Notes: a model not told the origin generated them from the letters alone. Shown: positions 21,910 through 33,502, numbered from the stretch's first letter. The stretch: 64,000 nt of DNA from Bolinopsis microptera (GCF_026151205.1 NC_087074.1:20552765-20616764), one strand, 5' to 3'. Made by a program: numbers and translations.

Positions 21910-22696
21910 GAGCCATGGATGTTGACTCAGTCGACCCAACCCCATCAGCCTTATCAGCAGAACTAGAACAGATTAACCAGGAGATAACTAACGCTCAGAT
22001 ATCTTCCCAACAACTCTCTCGACAACCCTCCGTATTTACCCGACGACCTTTACCCTTACCCGCTCCAGCACCCATCTCAATTCCCGTATCTGTTCCTGTA
22101 TCCGCCTCGACTTCATCAGAATCCGAACTCATAATGTTACCTATCGCCCAATCCACCGCTATGTTATCCGTCTCCCAGCCGACAGCTATGTTGTCTCTCG
22201 CCCAACCCTCTGCTGTGCATACCCCTTCAGCAAATCGCTCAGACTCAAACCGCTCAGACTCTCTCGCCCCAAACGTGCCTTTAATTCAGCTCCCCAGCTC
22301 GGCACAATCTTCAGAAAACACTACGACCTCCCTTCCCTCCGCCTCTCAGCCCGTAGCTGAGCCCCCAGATGATTCCCTCGCCAACGTCAAAACCGAGCAA
22401 CCAGTACCAGAAGTAATCGAAATAAAAGAGGAAGTGAACGACCTGACAGGGCCCGCTTCCGAATCCTCCGAACTAATATCGCAAGACACTTTAGATCAGC
22501 TCATGTCGTCAATATCAGGGGCTGAAGACAATGTAGGATTACAGAACTTTGTACCCACTGCGACTCCCTCCGGTTTACCTCCCTCGTTCCTCGACCGTGG
22601 TGCCGGTAATCCCTTATCCATGCTTGGTAGTCTCAACTCTGGTGATGGGCCCGGTCCTTCTGGCATTAATGTTCCCAACATATCAGAGAGTATGAT
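21910..22696 (+). CDS. shared exon 4: Ser/Pro/Thr/Gln-rich regulatory region
   Basis: Acceptor TAATTTCAG and donor TATGAT|GTAAGT; phase 1 in and 2 out, 787 nt. About 261 residues of low-complexity, probably disordered protein: Gln/Ser-rich start, Pro/Val-rich stretch (PLPAPAPISIPVSVPVSAS), repeated QSTAMLS/QPTAMLS/QPSAV units and a duplicated SNRSDS. Two SUMO-acceptor consensus sites, VKTE and IKEE, lie 15 residues apart, with EVIEIK between them resembling a SUMO-interacting segment. Such composition is usual in transcription-factor activation or repression regions. It is a constant region between the N-terminus and the alternative zinc fingers. Confidence 0.8.
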
Positions 22697-23045
22697 GTAA
22701 GTCTTTTAAAATATTTGGGAAAAAACGGGAATAGTTGGAATTCCCATTTGTTATCCATTGAATGTCTCATAATGTTGTTTCACAAGATTTATTCGCTACT
22801 GTAACAGTTACAACACTCCTATTTGCTATCGGTTACTTAGCTCCTTCAACACTAAATTGCACTAACTCTTACAGTTCAATATTTACACACGTAACTTTAT
22901 AGATTTATTCCCGTTATCCAAGAGACAACTTTATGGAGCCCTCTTTTATTTAAATTAATTAAATAAACTAACTTAATTTACAACCGACTTAAGATAAAAC
23001 CCTAGCTACTTCTAGTCTGATTGTCTAATTATCTCGATCTTGCAG

Positions 23046-23104
23046 GAAGAACATAAGTGACGCCGGCCTCAACGTATCCAGCATTAAAGGACAAGCCAAC
23101 CCAA
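23046..23104 (+). CDS. shared exon 5 (last common exon, phase 1 donor)
   Basis: Acceptor ATCTTGCAG and donor CCCAA|GTAAGA; phase 2 in and 1 out, 59 nt, encoding KNISDAGLNVSSIKGQANP. Its donor leaves a single A. Every phase-1 terminal exon downstream joins to it in frame. Twelve of them begin AA, AG or GA, which a leftover T would turn into a stop but a leftover A does not. This makes exon 5 the best candidate for the common splice donor. Confidence 0.75.
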
Positions 23105-23186
23105 GTAAGAAACACTTTAGTTACGCAGTTTAGAACCCAATACAAACCACTCATTTAAGCTCCGTATGGGGTTTTTCTTCACTCAG

Positions 23187-23243
23187 AAAACACGGCCAGA
23201 CATCCTAAGTTTCTCACAACCGGTATTCAGCTGTAAGTTATAA
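23187..23243 (+). CDS. short alternative exon 6 without zinc fingers
   Basis: It has an excellent acceptor (TTTTTCTTCACTCAG) after exon 5. Read from exon 5 it gives KNTARHPKFLTTGIQL and a stop whose TAA overlaps a donor, CAGCT|GTAAGT at 23232. It could be a terminal exon giving a finger-less protein, or a 46-nt cassette (23187-23232). As a cassette it changes the outgoing phase from 1 to 2, which fits only Z27 and Z42. Confidence 0.5.
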   Translation, partial: KTRPDILSFSQPVFSCKL

Positions 23244-26200
23244 ATTAAACTAAGTGGTGCAATAACGAATACTTGTTATCCGATATGGGACATCTCATTT
23301 GTTTGGGGATGCGGTGATCTAGTCTACATGGCATTAACAGTGATACAAATGAAGAAAAGTATCCATTTGCGCTCTACAGTAACGCAAATTGCTCGCTTGA
23401 ACACCAAATACCAGGCCCTCTATTTGAACTGTGCCCATGTGGAACATGTGGAACCTAACATGCACTGAAAACTCTCTAAATACTCTAAATACTGCTCCCC
23501 TTTTCGCATGCACTGAATTACCTCCCTTTCGTGCGGTTTGTGGAACCCCTTGTCTCTTCTCTCGTGAGACTGCTTGAATTAAAAGATAAGATCTCGTGAG
23601 ACAGCATCTCGATAAATGATCTGGCACTTGGCCTAGCACTTGGCCTAGCACTGCTGCAATTAACCTTTTTTGACTAGAGGTTGAAATATTTACCGGGTGC
23701 GAGAGTTGGAGATACTTTTATTAAAGTATTGGGTTCTAGACTAGCTTTATGCGTAGGTTTGAAATATATGCAGTCGAGTCCGCATAATCCGGACAATATG
23801 CAAAGTCGCCTTGAATAAAACACCGTGCCTCTCCCTAATAAATTGTGTGCGGTCAGTGTAAATATTTGAGTGTAGTATGCGAGAGTGAGTGATGGATGGC
23901 GGTAAAATTATTCCGTTAATTTTCTGCGAGCTCTCTCTCTGTCTTGAGAGAGTGAGCGGCTGTCTCGAGAGTCACACCATGTGATGTCTCAACTTTTTGT
24001 GCGGTGTCTCCGTATTGTCACGTGGTGTTCCTATCCTGTCACGTGGTGTCTCAATGTGGTGTCACGTGCTACCTGGGTAACAGGTTTGCGAAGTAGCGTG
24101 GGAGGGTGAGAGTGTGTGTGTGGTGAGGTTAGCAGGGTTAGTGTTGAGAATATAGAGGAATATACGTCCTGTTCTTTGTCATGTAAAATGTACTTAATAT
24201 TGAGTTATATTGAAGACTGCGCCTGATGGCTGGTACACTGGTGGAGGCTCTAATAACAGGTATGTTGTTTGTAATCAGAGGGCCCTGTGTGGAGTTCTCT
24301 AAAGAGTTTACCTGAAGGACAGCTCACTGTAGGAGTGTGGGATATAAAGTACAAACTGTAGGAGTGTGGGATATAAAGTACAAACTGCAATATAATATGT
24401 GGCATAAGTTTCAGAATTTTTGAACATTTGACTTTTTCCAGCTAATCGTAGGATGAATAAATGAAGTCTAAACCATGCTGAAATGTATTAACTTTTGAGG
24501 GCGTAAGGGCATTGAACGGGGGGGGGGGGGGGGGGGGGGGGGGGCATAAATACCAGTAAAACTGCTAGTTACCATAGTTACACTGCTAGTTACCATGGTA
24601 ACAACCCCCCCCCCCCCCCATTGAACTCTGACATAGTCCCCTCTGGTTGTGTATGTTACAGTTGTGTTTTCTTAGTATCCTAAAAGTTGTTATCTGAAAT
24701 ATGGGAAGGGATGGGGTCTGAACGATTCTAGAACAAATTACATATTAAGCTGAAAATAAGATAAGTTTAGAACTAACAACCAGCATACTTTGACATGGTA
24801 ATTGTGACCCATCATCAGCTGGCCTAGATTCTACCCTTTAAGCAAACTACTTTTCTTGGAACAACGAACAGCGCTCATCTCAGCTAATCTATCTATTTCA
24901 CACAGTTGTGGGGCAGTAGAGAGTCAACAAGAAGTTGCATATATACATATAGCGGACACAACTTGCCATAGTCATAATATGGTTAATTAGTATAAATTAT
25001 AGTTTGTAACTAACTTAAGTTAATTAGTATAAATTATAGTTTGTAACTAACTTAAGTCAGTGTCAGTGAAGTCATGTCAAGGTCAGGGAGGGTTTAGTTC
25101 TGTCCTAATTATATGTCAGTTATCCTACTTGTCTCAGTATAGTCTGTCCTTCTATGTCTGTACGATTATGACCTAAAGTATAATCTACCAGTTAATCATT
25201 ATTAGATGGTGATGTCAGATAAAATTCGCATTCGAAGTTTTTAAAAATATAGCGTCCTTCTTACTTCAATGTAAGTTGTCTATTAGAAATGTCAGGCACC
25301 AATTTCATGTGACAACACTATAAAATGTGTGTTATTAATATGCACTAGAAATATGCGCTACAAGTATGCAGTACAAATGTGTAATACAATTATGTAGAAG
25401 TAGAAATGTCCCAAACATTTTAATAATGTGAGTAATGTTCAAAGTTTCCTAATATGGCGTTTCTGCGACTACAAAAAACAAGCTTCATTTATCATAATCT
25501 CCGCTGAGAAAGAAAGCTTGTTCTCCTTAGCGCACACAGCACAGCAATAATTATAAACTTTGTACATTACTCATTATAACATGTACATAATTAATTACAA
25601 CACCAACATGTAAGTGCATATATTTAAGTGTATGTTTGTCACTTGTACGTGCTTTAAACACTGCGAAGAAGAACGGAGAGACGGAGGGAGAAACTGTGGA
25701 AGAGGTGCGTGTAAGTTAATGTCCTGTGTAAGTTCTGTAAACAAGGCTAGGTAAGGGTTTGTTCGTGTGTGAGAAAGTGTGAGAATGAGGTTGGAAATTT
25801 GCCAAATTTGAGGGGGAGATCTTGCTTGTGTACTAATTAATATACTGACTGGTCGTCATTTAAATTGAGAGAACATAGAACATGGATATGATGGGTAGAA
25901 GTCAAAAACAATGCCTGAACGCTTTGTAAACTAAATGTGAATCCTTTGAACGATCAGTGATACAAGCAGGATTTCCCTATTATAGAGTGATTAAAAACTC
26001 GACTGCAATTATTTCAGATTTACGCATCACCAATAGTTCTGTTTACAGGCCAAACTTTGCCTAGATTGTTAGATTTATTTTCGATGATATACCGAAACTT
26101 CGATAGAACCCCTTTTGAATGAAAGTACAGTTCTTCCTTCTTTCTATGGATCAAAATTTGGTCTGTTATCTTCAGAACGTATTGGTATAACTAGGATATT

Positions 26201-27187
26201 GTGTATAATTAACGTTTGCAGTCGATTGCCAACACTGTTATTTCTTTCAAACTCCTGCTCGCTTTTGGATTTAAACCCGAACTTTAGGGATCGTGAAGTT
26301 GTCAATCGATTGGAGGCGTCCTTTTCTTAATATGCATTATTGCCGAGTTTGTACAGAGTGAAAAGGGCTCAATTTCTGTTACTATTTTATATTCTACACA
26401 ACACAAAGTCGTTCACTCTGTGCTTACAACGGCCGCGTTAAATGATTTTACTTTACCCCCAAATTCGCCTACAAAAGCTTGTGAAAACTTTGAGATTAGT
26501 AATTCTAGAAAGGCCTGGCCAATGAATGCAATGATGGCTTGTAAGTAAGGTTAAGGAATGAAATTAGCAGAGGAGAATCTGCAAACCTGCCTTGCATCGC
26601 CCATTCTAAGACTAAGTAGAACCGCATAGGGCCAAAATTTGGAAAATTTTGTCTCCGGGGATATTTTCGCTTTGGCTTGGGCATCGTTTTTCGGGGTACT
26701 TTGGCTTGATTTTCAGGAGCAGTTGATGATTAGCATTTGTAGCGATGCAGTATATTTGTTGTTTTCTTGTTCTGTAAATGTAGATAATTTTCATTGCGTG
26801 GTTACTGCTTCCTTGGTAGGACGCTGGTCGTAGGCCCAACTAGAACTCAGTTCGATTGATCATTAACATAAAATAGATAGTGCAACAAAAGAACGTAGCC
26901 AAACGACTAGCAAATTTGGCTTATTTTCTCCGGTTAAACCCAATCCTAGCTAACAAAGTATTTGCGCGCAGTGCGCGGCTTTTCTTTGTCTAATGTGGCG
27001 GCAAGTTTACCCAGCGGTTCTAGAACTTTCTGTACTGAGTGAGAGAGAGAGGGAGAGAGAGAGAGAAGTGGGTCACACACACATTCACCACTAATGAGAG
27101 GGTTACATTTCCTAGCTGGCAGGCGGAGCCACTAATTAGGGCGACCCTCAGTTCGCCTCAACATTCCTACCCTCTTTTTCTCCGCAG
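23244..27187. other. long intron before the zinc-finger array
   Basis: About 3.9 kb without a convincing exon. It holds CACGTG boxes at about 24000-24070, a poly-G run of about 26 at 24519-24544 with a C14 run at 24605-24618, a perfect GTTACCATGGTAAC palindrome at 24589-24602, two tandem 28-bp units at 24337-24388, a 39-bp direct duplication at about 24980-25055 and a GA-rich stretch at 27038-27066. Short open frames at 26115-26330 and 26639-26833 look random. Confidence 0.5.
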
Positions 27188-27318
27188 AGGGTAAAACTAC
27201 TGGGGACGTTCGTTGCCACATATGTCAAAGAATCTTCAAAACGAATAGGAATGTGGCCAACAACTTAAAACGGCATATGAAAAAGATTCACCCGAAGTCC
27301 CTCACGCTGAAAAGTTAA
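27188..27318 (+). CDS. terminal exon Z1: single zinc finger
   Basis: Acceptor TTTTTCTCCGCAG, phase 1, first bases AG. It encodes one C2H2 finger only (CHIC to RHMKKIH), with the longer Cys-His loop seen in most first fingers here, then PKSLTLKS and a stop. AATAAA lies at 27423. This is the first of the array and, with Z2, one of only two single-finger exons. Confidence 0.8.
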
Positions 27319-27880
27319 AGTGTGTGGAGCTAAGTTTGTTAGCAATACGATATTCGACGAGCATGTTTGCCATTATGTACATTTGCTCGTGAATTCGAAA
27401 ACAATACATAAGTATGTTGCCAAATAAATTATTCTACACTATTGCAACTAAAATGTCCGTCAAACATTCCGAACCAAAACCATCTTCGTATATAAGTTAA
27501 TTAAAAAGATAACATACGTGGAAATTACTGTAATTCCAATTAAGAAACAACTACCTTGCTCGGTAGCACTATGGGATCCGATTTAATAAATTACTGATCT
27601 TTAATATCAATAATTAAATAACATCTTTAAATCATTCTGGCAATCTTCACAATACATTGATTTATTGATTTTAGTACATATTAGAGAGTAGTATTACCTG
27701 TTCATGAATCATGTGTATTGAACATGTTCGATTCAGCAACAACACAGCGTGTGCCCTGTAGCATTCCTAGGAGGCGTACCAAAATTAGATCAATTAATAC
27801 CTCTGAAATCATCCCTATCTGCAATACCCGAAGTCCCTACACAGCGCTCATCTCCCGTGTTAAGACTCCTCCACCTTTAG

Positions 27881-28011
27881 GTGGTGAACGTCCTGTGATA
27901 TATTGCCCGGCCTGCCAGAGAGTTTACTCCAGCAAGACTAATTACCGTCGCCACTACAAGGAGGTTCATCTCAACTGGAAGAGGGCTAAAACGACAAAGA
28001 AACACTTTTAA
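27881..28011 (+). CDS. terminal exon Z2: single zinc finger, basic tail
   Basis: Acceptor CTCCACCTTTAG, phase 1. One C2H2 finger (CPAC to RHYKEVH) followed by a basic tail (KRAKTTKKHF) that could act in nuclear import or DNA contact. The open frame extends upstream to 27718, but that part lacks similarity to its neighbours, so the acceptor at 27880 is preferred. Confidence 0.75.
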
Positions 28012-28347
28012 GAACACATCTCCGCAAGCAATCCTCGCTTTTAAGAACCATTAATATCCTGATTCTTAGCTTGTGTTATTATTGCTATTCTGTTAAAGTT
28101 CGGCATCAGTTTGCCTCTTAAACAACATTTTTCATGCACAACCGAGTAATAAGAAATTTTAAAATTTTAAAACTTTGATGGCGAATCATGATGAATCTAG
28201 TAGTCAACCCTGCGGTTATAATCGGCTTGTTTCGAATATTTGACGGTAATTTGACTCAAGTAGTTTCTGAAACTAGCCACGTTCTGGTTTAAGAGATAAA
28301 CAAACTAAATTTAGCACCAACAATCTTCTCGAACCCTTCGTTTCTAG

Positions 28348-28550
28348 GTTTGACATGCCACATCTGCGAGAAAAGGTTAGCCTCGGTAACAGTTCTCAAG
28401 TACCACATTCTGGAAGTCCATGAGAGGTACAGAAACTTCAAATGCTCGCTGTGCAGTGGTAACTTTACCCGTAAAACTAGTCTGGTTCGTCACTGGAAGA
28501 AAGTACATCCAGATACCTATAAAGCTGTCAGAGGACAAATTCCGTGCTAG
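28348..28550 (+). CDS. terminal exon Z3: two C2H2 fingers
   Basis: Acceptor TCGTTTCTAG, phase 1. Finger 1 CHIC to YHILEVH, finger 2 CSLC to RHWKKVH, joined by a short ERYRNFKC-type linker rather than TGEKP. Both fingers have complete metal ligands and the stop follows 11 residues later. Confidence 0.85.
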
Positions 28551-28840
28551 TGATCACTTTGTTGTCTTGATGAACGAGTGAGTGAGGTTGTGTCTTTTGT
28601 CTTCACCGTAATTTGATAACTAGATTGAGGACATTTTTAATTGAAAAGTTACGTTGTTTAAAAGTTACGTGACATTTAAATTATAGTAACATATTAAAGA
28701 TTAATGGTTTAAATTATTGTTTAATTAAAGTTGAGAGCAGCTGTTCAGTAGATCTAGTTAGTGGATAATCTTGTCTCCTTCCTTCGTCTGTAACCTAGCT
28801 ACTGTTGCTATAGTAACCGTCCCATTACACAACCCCCCAG

Positions 28841-29079
28841 TTTCAGCGCCTGCTAGCCAGGAGTGCCCCGTATGCAAGCGTTCCATAAAGCGGCTCCAAG
28901 ATCTAAAGCGCCACATACGCACGGTGCATAACAGAGAGCGGCGCTTCTCATGCCCACACTGCCCCAAGACCTTTACCCGCAGCGACATCCGTAAGAAGCA
29001 CATCCGACTCGTGCATAATTCCGCAAGCACCTCCGCAAGCATTCCCTCCGCAAGCAGTAACGTTGCACTATTTCAGTAG
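28841..29079 (+). CDS. terminal exon Z4: two C2H2 fingers, Ser/Ala tail
   Basis: Acceptor ACAACCCCCCAG (a second same-phase acceptor, TTTCAG, lies 6 nt on). Fingers CPVC to RHIRTVH and CPHC to KHIRLVH. The tail is made by slippage of a CCGCAAGCA-type unit (SASTSASIPSASS). The last codons, TTT CAG TAG, are the acceptor of Z5, so the Z4 stop and the Z5 exon overlap by 3 nt. An X-box-like GTTGCTATAGTAAC lies at 28804. Confidence 0.88.
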
Positions 29080-29249
29080 TCTGCACTCTGTGCGGGAAGG
29101 AGTACAGCAGCACGGCGGGGCTGAGACGCCACTTTCAGGCTGTACATCTGGGCCGGAGATCATTCGTGTGTGCGCTGTGTAACAAGGCTTTCTCTAGGAA
29201 GGATGTACTCAAGCGACATATGCTCATCCATCTTAAAGGGCAGCTGTAG
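29077..29249 (+). CDS. terminal exon Z5: two C2H2 fingers
   Basis: Acceptor GCACTATTTCAG, phase 1. Fingers CTLC to RHFQAVH and CALC to RHMLIH, linked by LGRRSFVC. The shortest true intron context in the array: the acceptor is inside the Z4 coding end, so a transcript using Z4 destroys Z5 usage and the reverse. Confidence 0.88.
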
Positions 29250-29454
29250 ATATTTCGTTCGAGCTGAATAATATGACAATTCTTTTATTGTATTGCTTGG
29301 TTTTTTTAAGGGAATTGTGAGACAAGGGTGCTTAAAAAGGAAATTTGCTGTCAGTTCTCTCTCCAGCGGAACCACTTTAGTGTGCTGAAACAAAAATCCA
29401 TATCTGTCGTGTTTTTTACACACTAAGTTTTACACGGTTTCCTCATATTTTCAG

Positions 29455-29687
29455 TCGAACCCCTGTATTGCCCGTATTGCCATTTCTTCACGTTCAAGGG
29501 CGGACTAAGTAGAAAAAGATGGGTTTTAAAAAGACACATCCGTGAAGTTCACAATGAGGAGAAGGACTATGCGTGCGACCTTTGCTTCAAGAAATTCAAA
29601 CGCAAGGAAACACTGCTAGCCCACCAAATGAACCACCATACTGACGATAAGTCCGTCATCTCGGTGATGCAATTAAATTCTAATTGA
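29455..29687 (+). CDS. terminal exon Z6: two C2H2 fingers
   Basis: Acceptor CATATTTTCAG, phase 1. Finger 1 CPYC with a longer loop (TFKGGLSRKRWVLK) to RHIREVH; finger 2 CDLC to AHQMNHH; tail of about 18 residues. The KRKETLLAH helix start resembles Z7 and Z8. Confidence 0.88.
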
Positions 29688-30079
29688 CTGGTAATTAGTT
29701 ATAATTTACTGGGTAGGAGATCGAATTCGACACGTTAATTTCGTGATTAATTGGTTCTGTGCATGTCCTACCTCACTGTACGTATGGCCCTTGTAATTGA
29801 TTAATTGTTTTTGTGCATGAAATGATTCCCTGATAATTTAAATAGTCTCCCATGTTTATTTTCAATGTGGTGACAATTTATAATATCTATCTGTGTGTGG
29901 GCGAATTCTTTATTCTTGATTAACGTTGTTTTGTAACGATTGTTGTTTTAAATTCCTTTATTCTCGAAATTTTTGCCTATTATTTTGTTATTTGGCCCGG
30001 TTAAATGTTAAAATTTAGAATCTTGTAAGGTTACTTGACGTTAAATTCGGCCGCCCGCGCCATGAATTACTAGTCCTAG

Positions 30080-30372
30080 TTGTCCAGTCCCCCCACTCTC
30101 TGCCACACAATAAGACCTGTAAAATAATGCCACCTCCGCAAGCAATAATGCCGAGATATTGTCCAGGCGATGACTTGTTCAGCTGCCCGTTTTGTGATAT
30201 CGACTGCAAGACTTTCGGCTGGAAAGGCGGATTGAAACGTCACGTTTCCGAAGTTCACTTGAAAGTCAAGAGGTTCCCATGCGGACTCTGCAGCAAATCC
30301 TTCTCAAGGAAGGAAAACTTGATCCGACACCAGAGGACTGTTCATTCTACCAAAATTTCTCCTTTTTTATGA
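30080..30372 (+). CDS. terminal exon Z7: two C2H2 fingers
   Basis: Best acceptor in phase is TAGTCCTAG at 30079; an alternative, CCTCCGCAAG, would start at 30142 in the same phase. Fingers CPFC (long loop, FGWKGGLK) to RHVSEVH and CGLC to RHQRTVH, linker LKVKRFPC. It shares SRKENLIRHQ with Z8, so the two form a pair. Confidence 0.82.
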
Positions 30373-30665
30373 TGACTATTTAGGAATATTGCTGGTATTT
30401 CGTAATTAACGATTAATCAAAGTGGGATTTTTCTATCTTGAGAAGCTCTTAAGTTTATAATACAACGAATTTTGGTGACCCCACCTATACCTAGTCATAG
30501 CTTCACTACTAGTTACCATAGTGACGCTACTAGTCATAGCTTCTAAATTAACCTACCCAACCAAGTATCATAACTCACGAGTTAATAGATCGATAAATTC
30601 AAGATAGTAAGATAACTTACGTTTAAAATATGGTAACTCACTAGTTACCATGGTTACTTTGGTAG

Positions 30666-30874
30666 GTACGTCTCCCTATTGGTTTACAACGGAGGAGCAT
30701 TCCTGCCCTTACTGCGATTTTATTATCGGAGGGCGAACGAAAGGCGCGAAGTTCCACCTAAAACGCCATATCAACGACGTGCACTTGAAACTGAAGAGAT
30801 TCCACTGTCTTAGTTGTGGGAAATCTTTTGCGAGAAAGGAAAACCTTTTAAGACACCAGAAAACTGTTCATTAG
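30666..30874 (+). CDS. terminal exon Z8: two C2H2 fingers
   Basis: Acceptor TTACTTTGGTAG, phase 1, directly beside a GTTACCATGG palindrome half. Fingers CPYC to RHINDVH and CLSC to RHQKTVH; the stop falls right after the last ligand. Linker LKLKRFHC. Paralogue of Z7. Part of the exon end (ACCAGAAAACTGTTCATTAG) is duplicated just after the stop. Confidence 0.85.
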
Positions 30875-31276
30875 TTACCATGGTTACAAGTAGAGATACC
30901 AGAAAACTGTTCATTAGTTAAATATTAGTAAACTGTAATTGGTTGTGTGGCCGTGTAGTATATTTTACGTTTATTTTGAGTTTAAAACATTTATAAATGT
31001 AAGTTTTATTGCATTTGCAGAATGTGTGGGGCTCGTGAATTATATCCAGCTGTAATGTTTCCATACTTAATAATTAAGTAACATCAAGTTAATCTGCATA
31101 CCTCATCTATTCCCCTCCCAAGAAACCGCAATTCTAAACCCATCCACCCACTCCAGAGTATTGGCAGATTGCCAGCCCTCAAGAGGACTCCTCTGTTAAC
31201 ATATGCAAGTTTGTCTGTCCTTACAAAAACTGCTGCTTTACAGACTGTCAGAAACCGCATGGATTGTATGATTGGG

Positions 31277-31520
31277 CGACATCTGTCCGACAGCGAAATC
31301 TGTCCGACTCAGAAAATAGGTTATTCGGACAATAGTTTATGTCGGATCCTACCGTACGAAACACAAAAAATATCTCACATTCGGTGGTTTGCAGTGGTAC
31401 CAAGGCATATATCTGGAGATCCAACGATACGATTTTCTTGAAACTTTCTAGATAGTAAGATAGTTTTAAAAAACAAATAATTTGTGCTGTCGGACAGATG
31501 TCGCTGTCGGACAGATGTCG
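31277..31520. mobile_element. small inverted-repeat DNA element (MITE)
   Basis: CGACATCTGTCCGACAGCGA at the left end returns inverted at the right end, where the GTCGGACAGATGTCG unit is present twice. About 244 bp, in the intron between Z8 and Z9; no coding sequence of its own. Confidence 0.65.
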
Positions 31521-31850
31521 TGTTACCGGATTTTATGCATACTGGCGTAACACGTGACTTAACAGGCGTCTACAGTTAACAACCAAATAAACATCAAGGG
31601 GGCCGAGGAGCACGTGTTGCTTTGTAGTTTTTGTAATAAGACTATAAGAGGTTCAGTTCTAAGAAAGTTACGGGAATTTCTCGTCTATTGTTTTGAATTT
31701 GGAGAATTTTATTGTTGGAATTTTCTTATCAAGGCACGAACAAGAAATTGTTGAATAATGTACCATCAAATTACCAATATTGTAGATCCGATCAAATCTC
31801 CGTTTTTATCATACACCTCCCCCCTAAACAATCCTTCTTCACCATCTAAG

Positions 31851-32077
31851 AGTCCGGCAAAGAGAAACAAACCCACTTCTGTCCGTTCGATAACTGCTCC
31901 TTCACCAACATCGGTAACCGCTACAAACTAAAGCGGCATGTAGAAGCAGTGCACTTGAGACTGGAAAAGTTCACTTGTTCGGAATGTTGCAGTAAGTTTG
32001 GGAGAAAGGATACGCTCGTTCATCACCAGAGATATCATTGTCCTTGTGCCAAGTGGCGGACAAGTCAGATCGAATGA
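31851..32077 (+). CDS. terminal exon Z9: two fingers, C-x4-C variant
   Basis: Acceptor CTTCACCATCTAAG, phase 1, first bases AG. Finger 1 has CPFDNC (four residues between cysteines) to RHVEAVH; finger 2 CSEC to HHQRYHC, where the last ligand may be His or Cys. AATAAA at 32137. An in-frame TAA lies just upstream of the acceptor, which confirms that the exon cannot extend 5'. Confidence 0.82.
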
Positions 32078-32280
32078 CAATCCCGGGACCATTAATGTAT
32101 TTTTCGTTTGTTCATTGTTATTGAAACACAGTTATAAATAAATTAAGAATAATTGTTTTTATCTGAAGAAATAGCATTAAAATTGGCGTAGAAATTGATC
32201 GGGAACTGAAGCACAGAAAAAACACTTTGATCCGAACTTCTGACTTTTACGATGAACTATTAAATTATCAGGATTTATAG

Positions 32281-32471
32281 GGAGTTTGACTGAATGCCCG
32301 TACTGCGAATACCAACCCAAAGGAAGAAAGAACATTAAGAGACATGTTGAGGATGTGCACATGAAGGTCAAGAAATACCAGTGCTCCACGTGCAATAAAC
32401 TATTTGCTAGAAGTGATAACCTGAGGGCGCACGAGAAACGCTGTACTGCCAAGATAGTGTCACTATGGTAA
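32281..32471 (+). CDS. terminal exon Z10: C2H2 plus C2HC finger
   Basis: Acceptor CAGGATTTATAG, phase 1. Fingers CPYC to RHVEDVH and CSTC to AHEKRC, so the fourth ligand of finger 2 is Cys. Linker MKVKKYQC. After the stop, TCACTATGGTAACTAGTAG is duplicated. Confidence 0.88.
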
Positions 32472-32786
32472 CTAGTAGTGTCACTATGGTAACTGCCAAG
32501 AACTATTCGTTGTACGGTGGATTGTAGAACTGTGGATTGTAGAACTGTGGATGTCGGTCGTATTGACTGTTAATTTATTCTATGTTTGGTATCATTCAAG
32601 TTAGTATGTTATGTTTTTGTATCATGTTCAACATAATTATGTACAAAACATAATTATTCAACATAATTATGGTCCTGGTAAAATTTTAGAAATTGCAATC
32701 AAACTCCTCAGTAACAGATAAAACCGTACACCATGGCCTGGCCTTTCTAGAAAACTCAAACAACACTTCCAAACTGTTTCTTTCAG

Positions 32787-33022
32787 TGATGTCTCGTCCA
32801 CTGTGCCCGATTTGTCGTAAAGCGTTCAGCAGCAAAACCAACATGAAATTACACGTGGATACAGTGCACGGTGCTAACAAGTTCGTGTGTCCGGTGTGCC
32901 CCACTTCCTTCACACGCAAGTTTAGTTTGCAACGTCACATTTACACTGCTCACAGCGAGGGAAACGTTCCGGCCAAGTCGGAGTGGAACTTCAGTGAGGA
33001 CGTTACGGACTTCCATTCTTAG
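32787..33022 (+). CDS. terminal exon Z11: two C2H2 fingers
   Basis: Acceptor CTGTTTCTTTCAG, phase 1. Fingers CPIC to LHVDTVH and CPVC to RHIYTAH with an acidic tail (FSEDVTDFHS). Resembles Z12 in both fingers (FTRKFSLQRH against FSRRFSLRRH). Confidence 0.9.
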
Positions 33023-33502
33023 TTTCGTAGTCATTTGAATGTAGAATAAGTCAGCAGAAATCATATTGAGCATGGTAGCATGGTGAATGGAACTGCGGCA
33101 TTAGTTCCATGTATTCTTGTTTTTAGATTGTTAAACATAATTTTACATGCATAATTCTACGTTTTTATTGGTTTAAAGTTATGATCATGTTATTTACTTG
33201 TTTCCGTGAAGTGTCCCAGCAATTCAATGTTCTCCGAATTTCGAATTATTAAAAAGTTTTGTTTAGACCGTTGTTTCAATCCAGAGTCTCCAACAAATCA
33301 GTGAAACTTCTATCAGCAAGTTGAACACAATAAAGTAATAACGATGAACATGGCGTGTTAGATTAGCTGCCCTAAAAGTAACCGACCTTGAGGAATGTCC
33401 AATAATAATGAGCACGCTAATTCGTGGTAATGTAACCATGGTAACATGGCTTAAGGTAACGTTACCATGGTAACTCAACACGCACCTCCACACCAGTTTC
33501 AG

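Noticed and set aside
20263-22696. BTB/POZ domain in the shared exons
   Set aside because: I looked for it because lola-type loci have one; neither the N-terminal exons nor exon 4 show its pattern. It could still lie in an unseen upstream exon.
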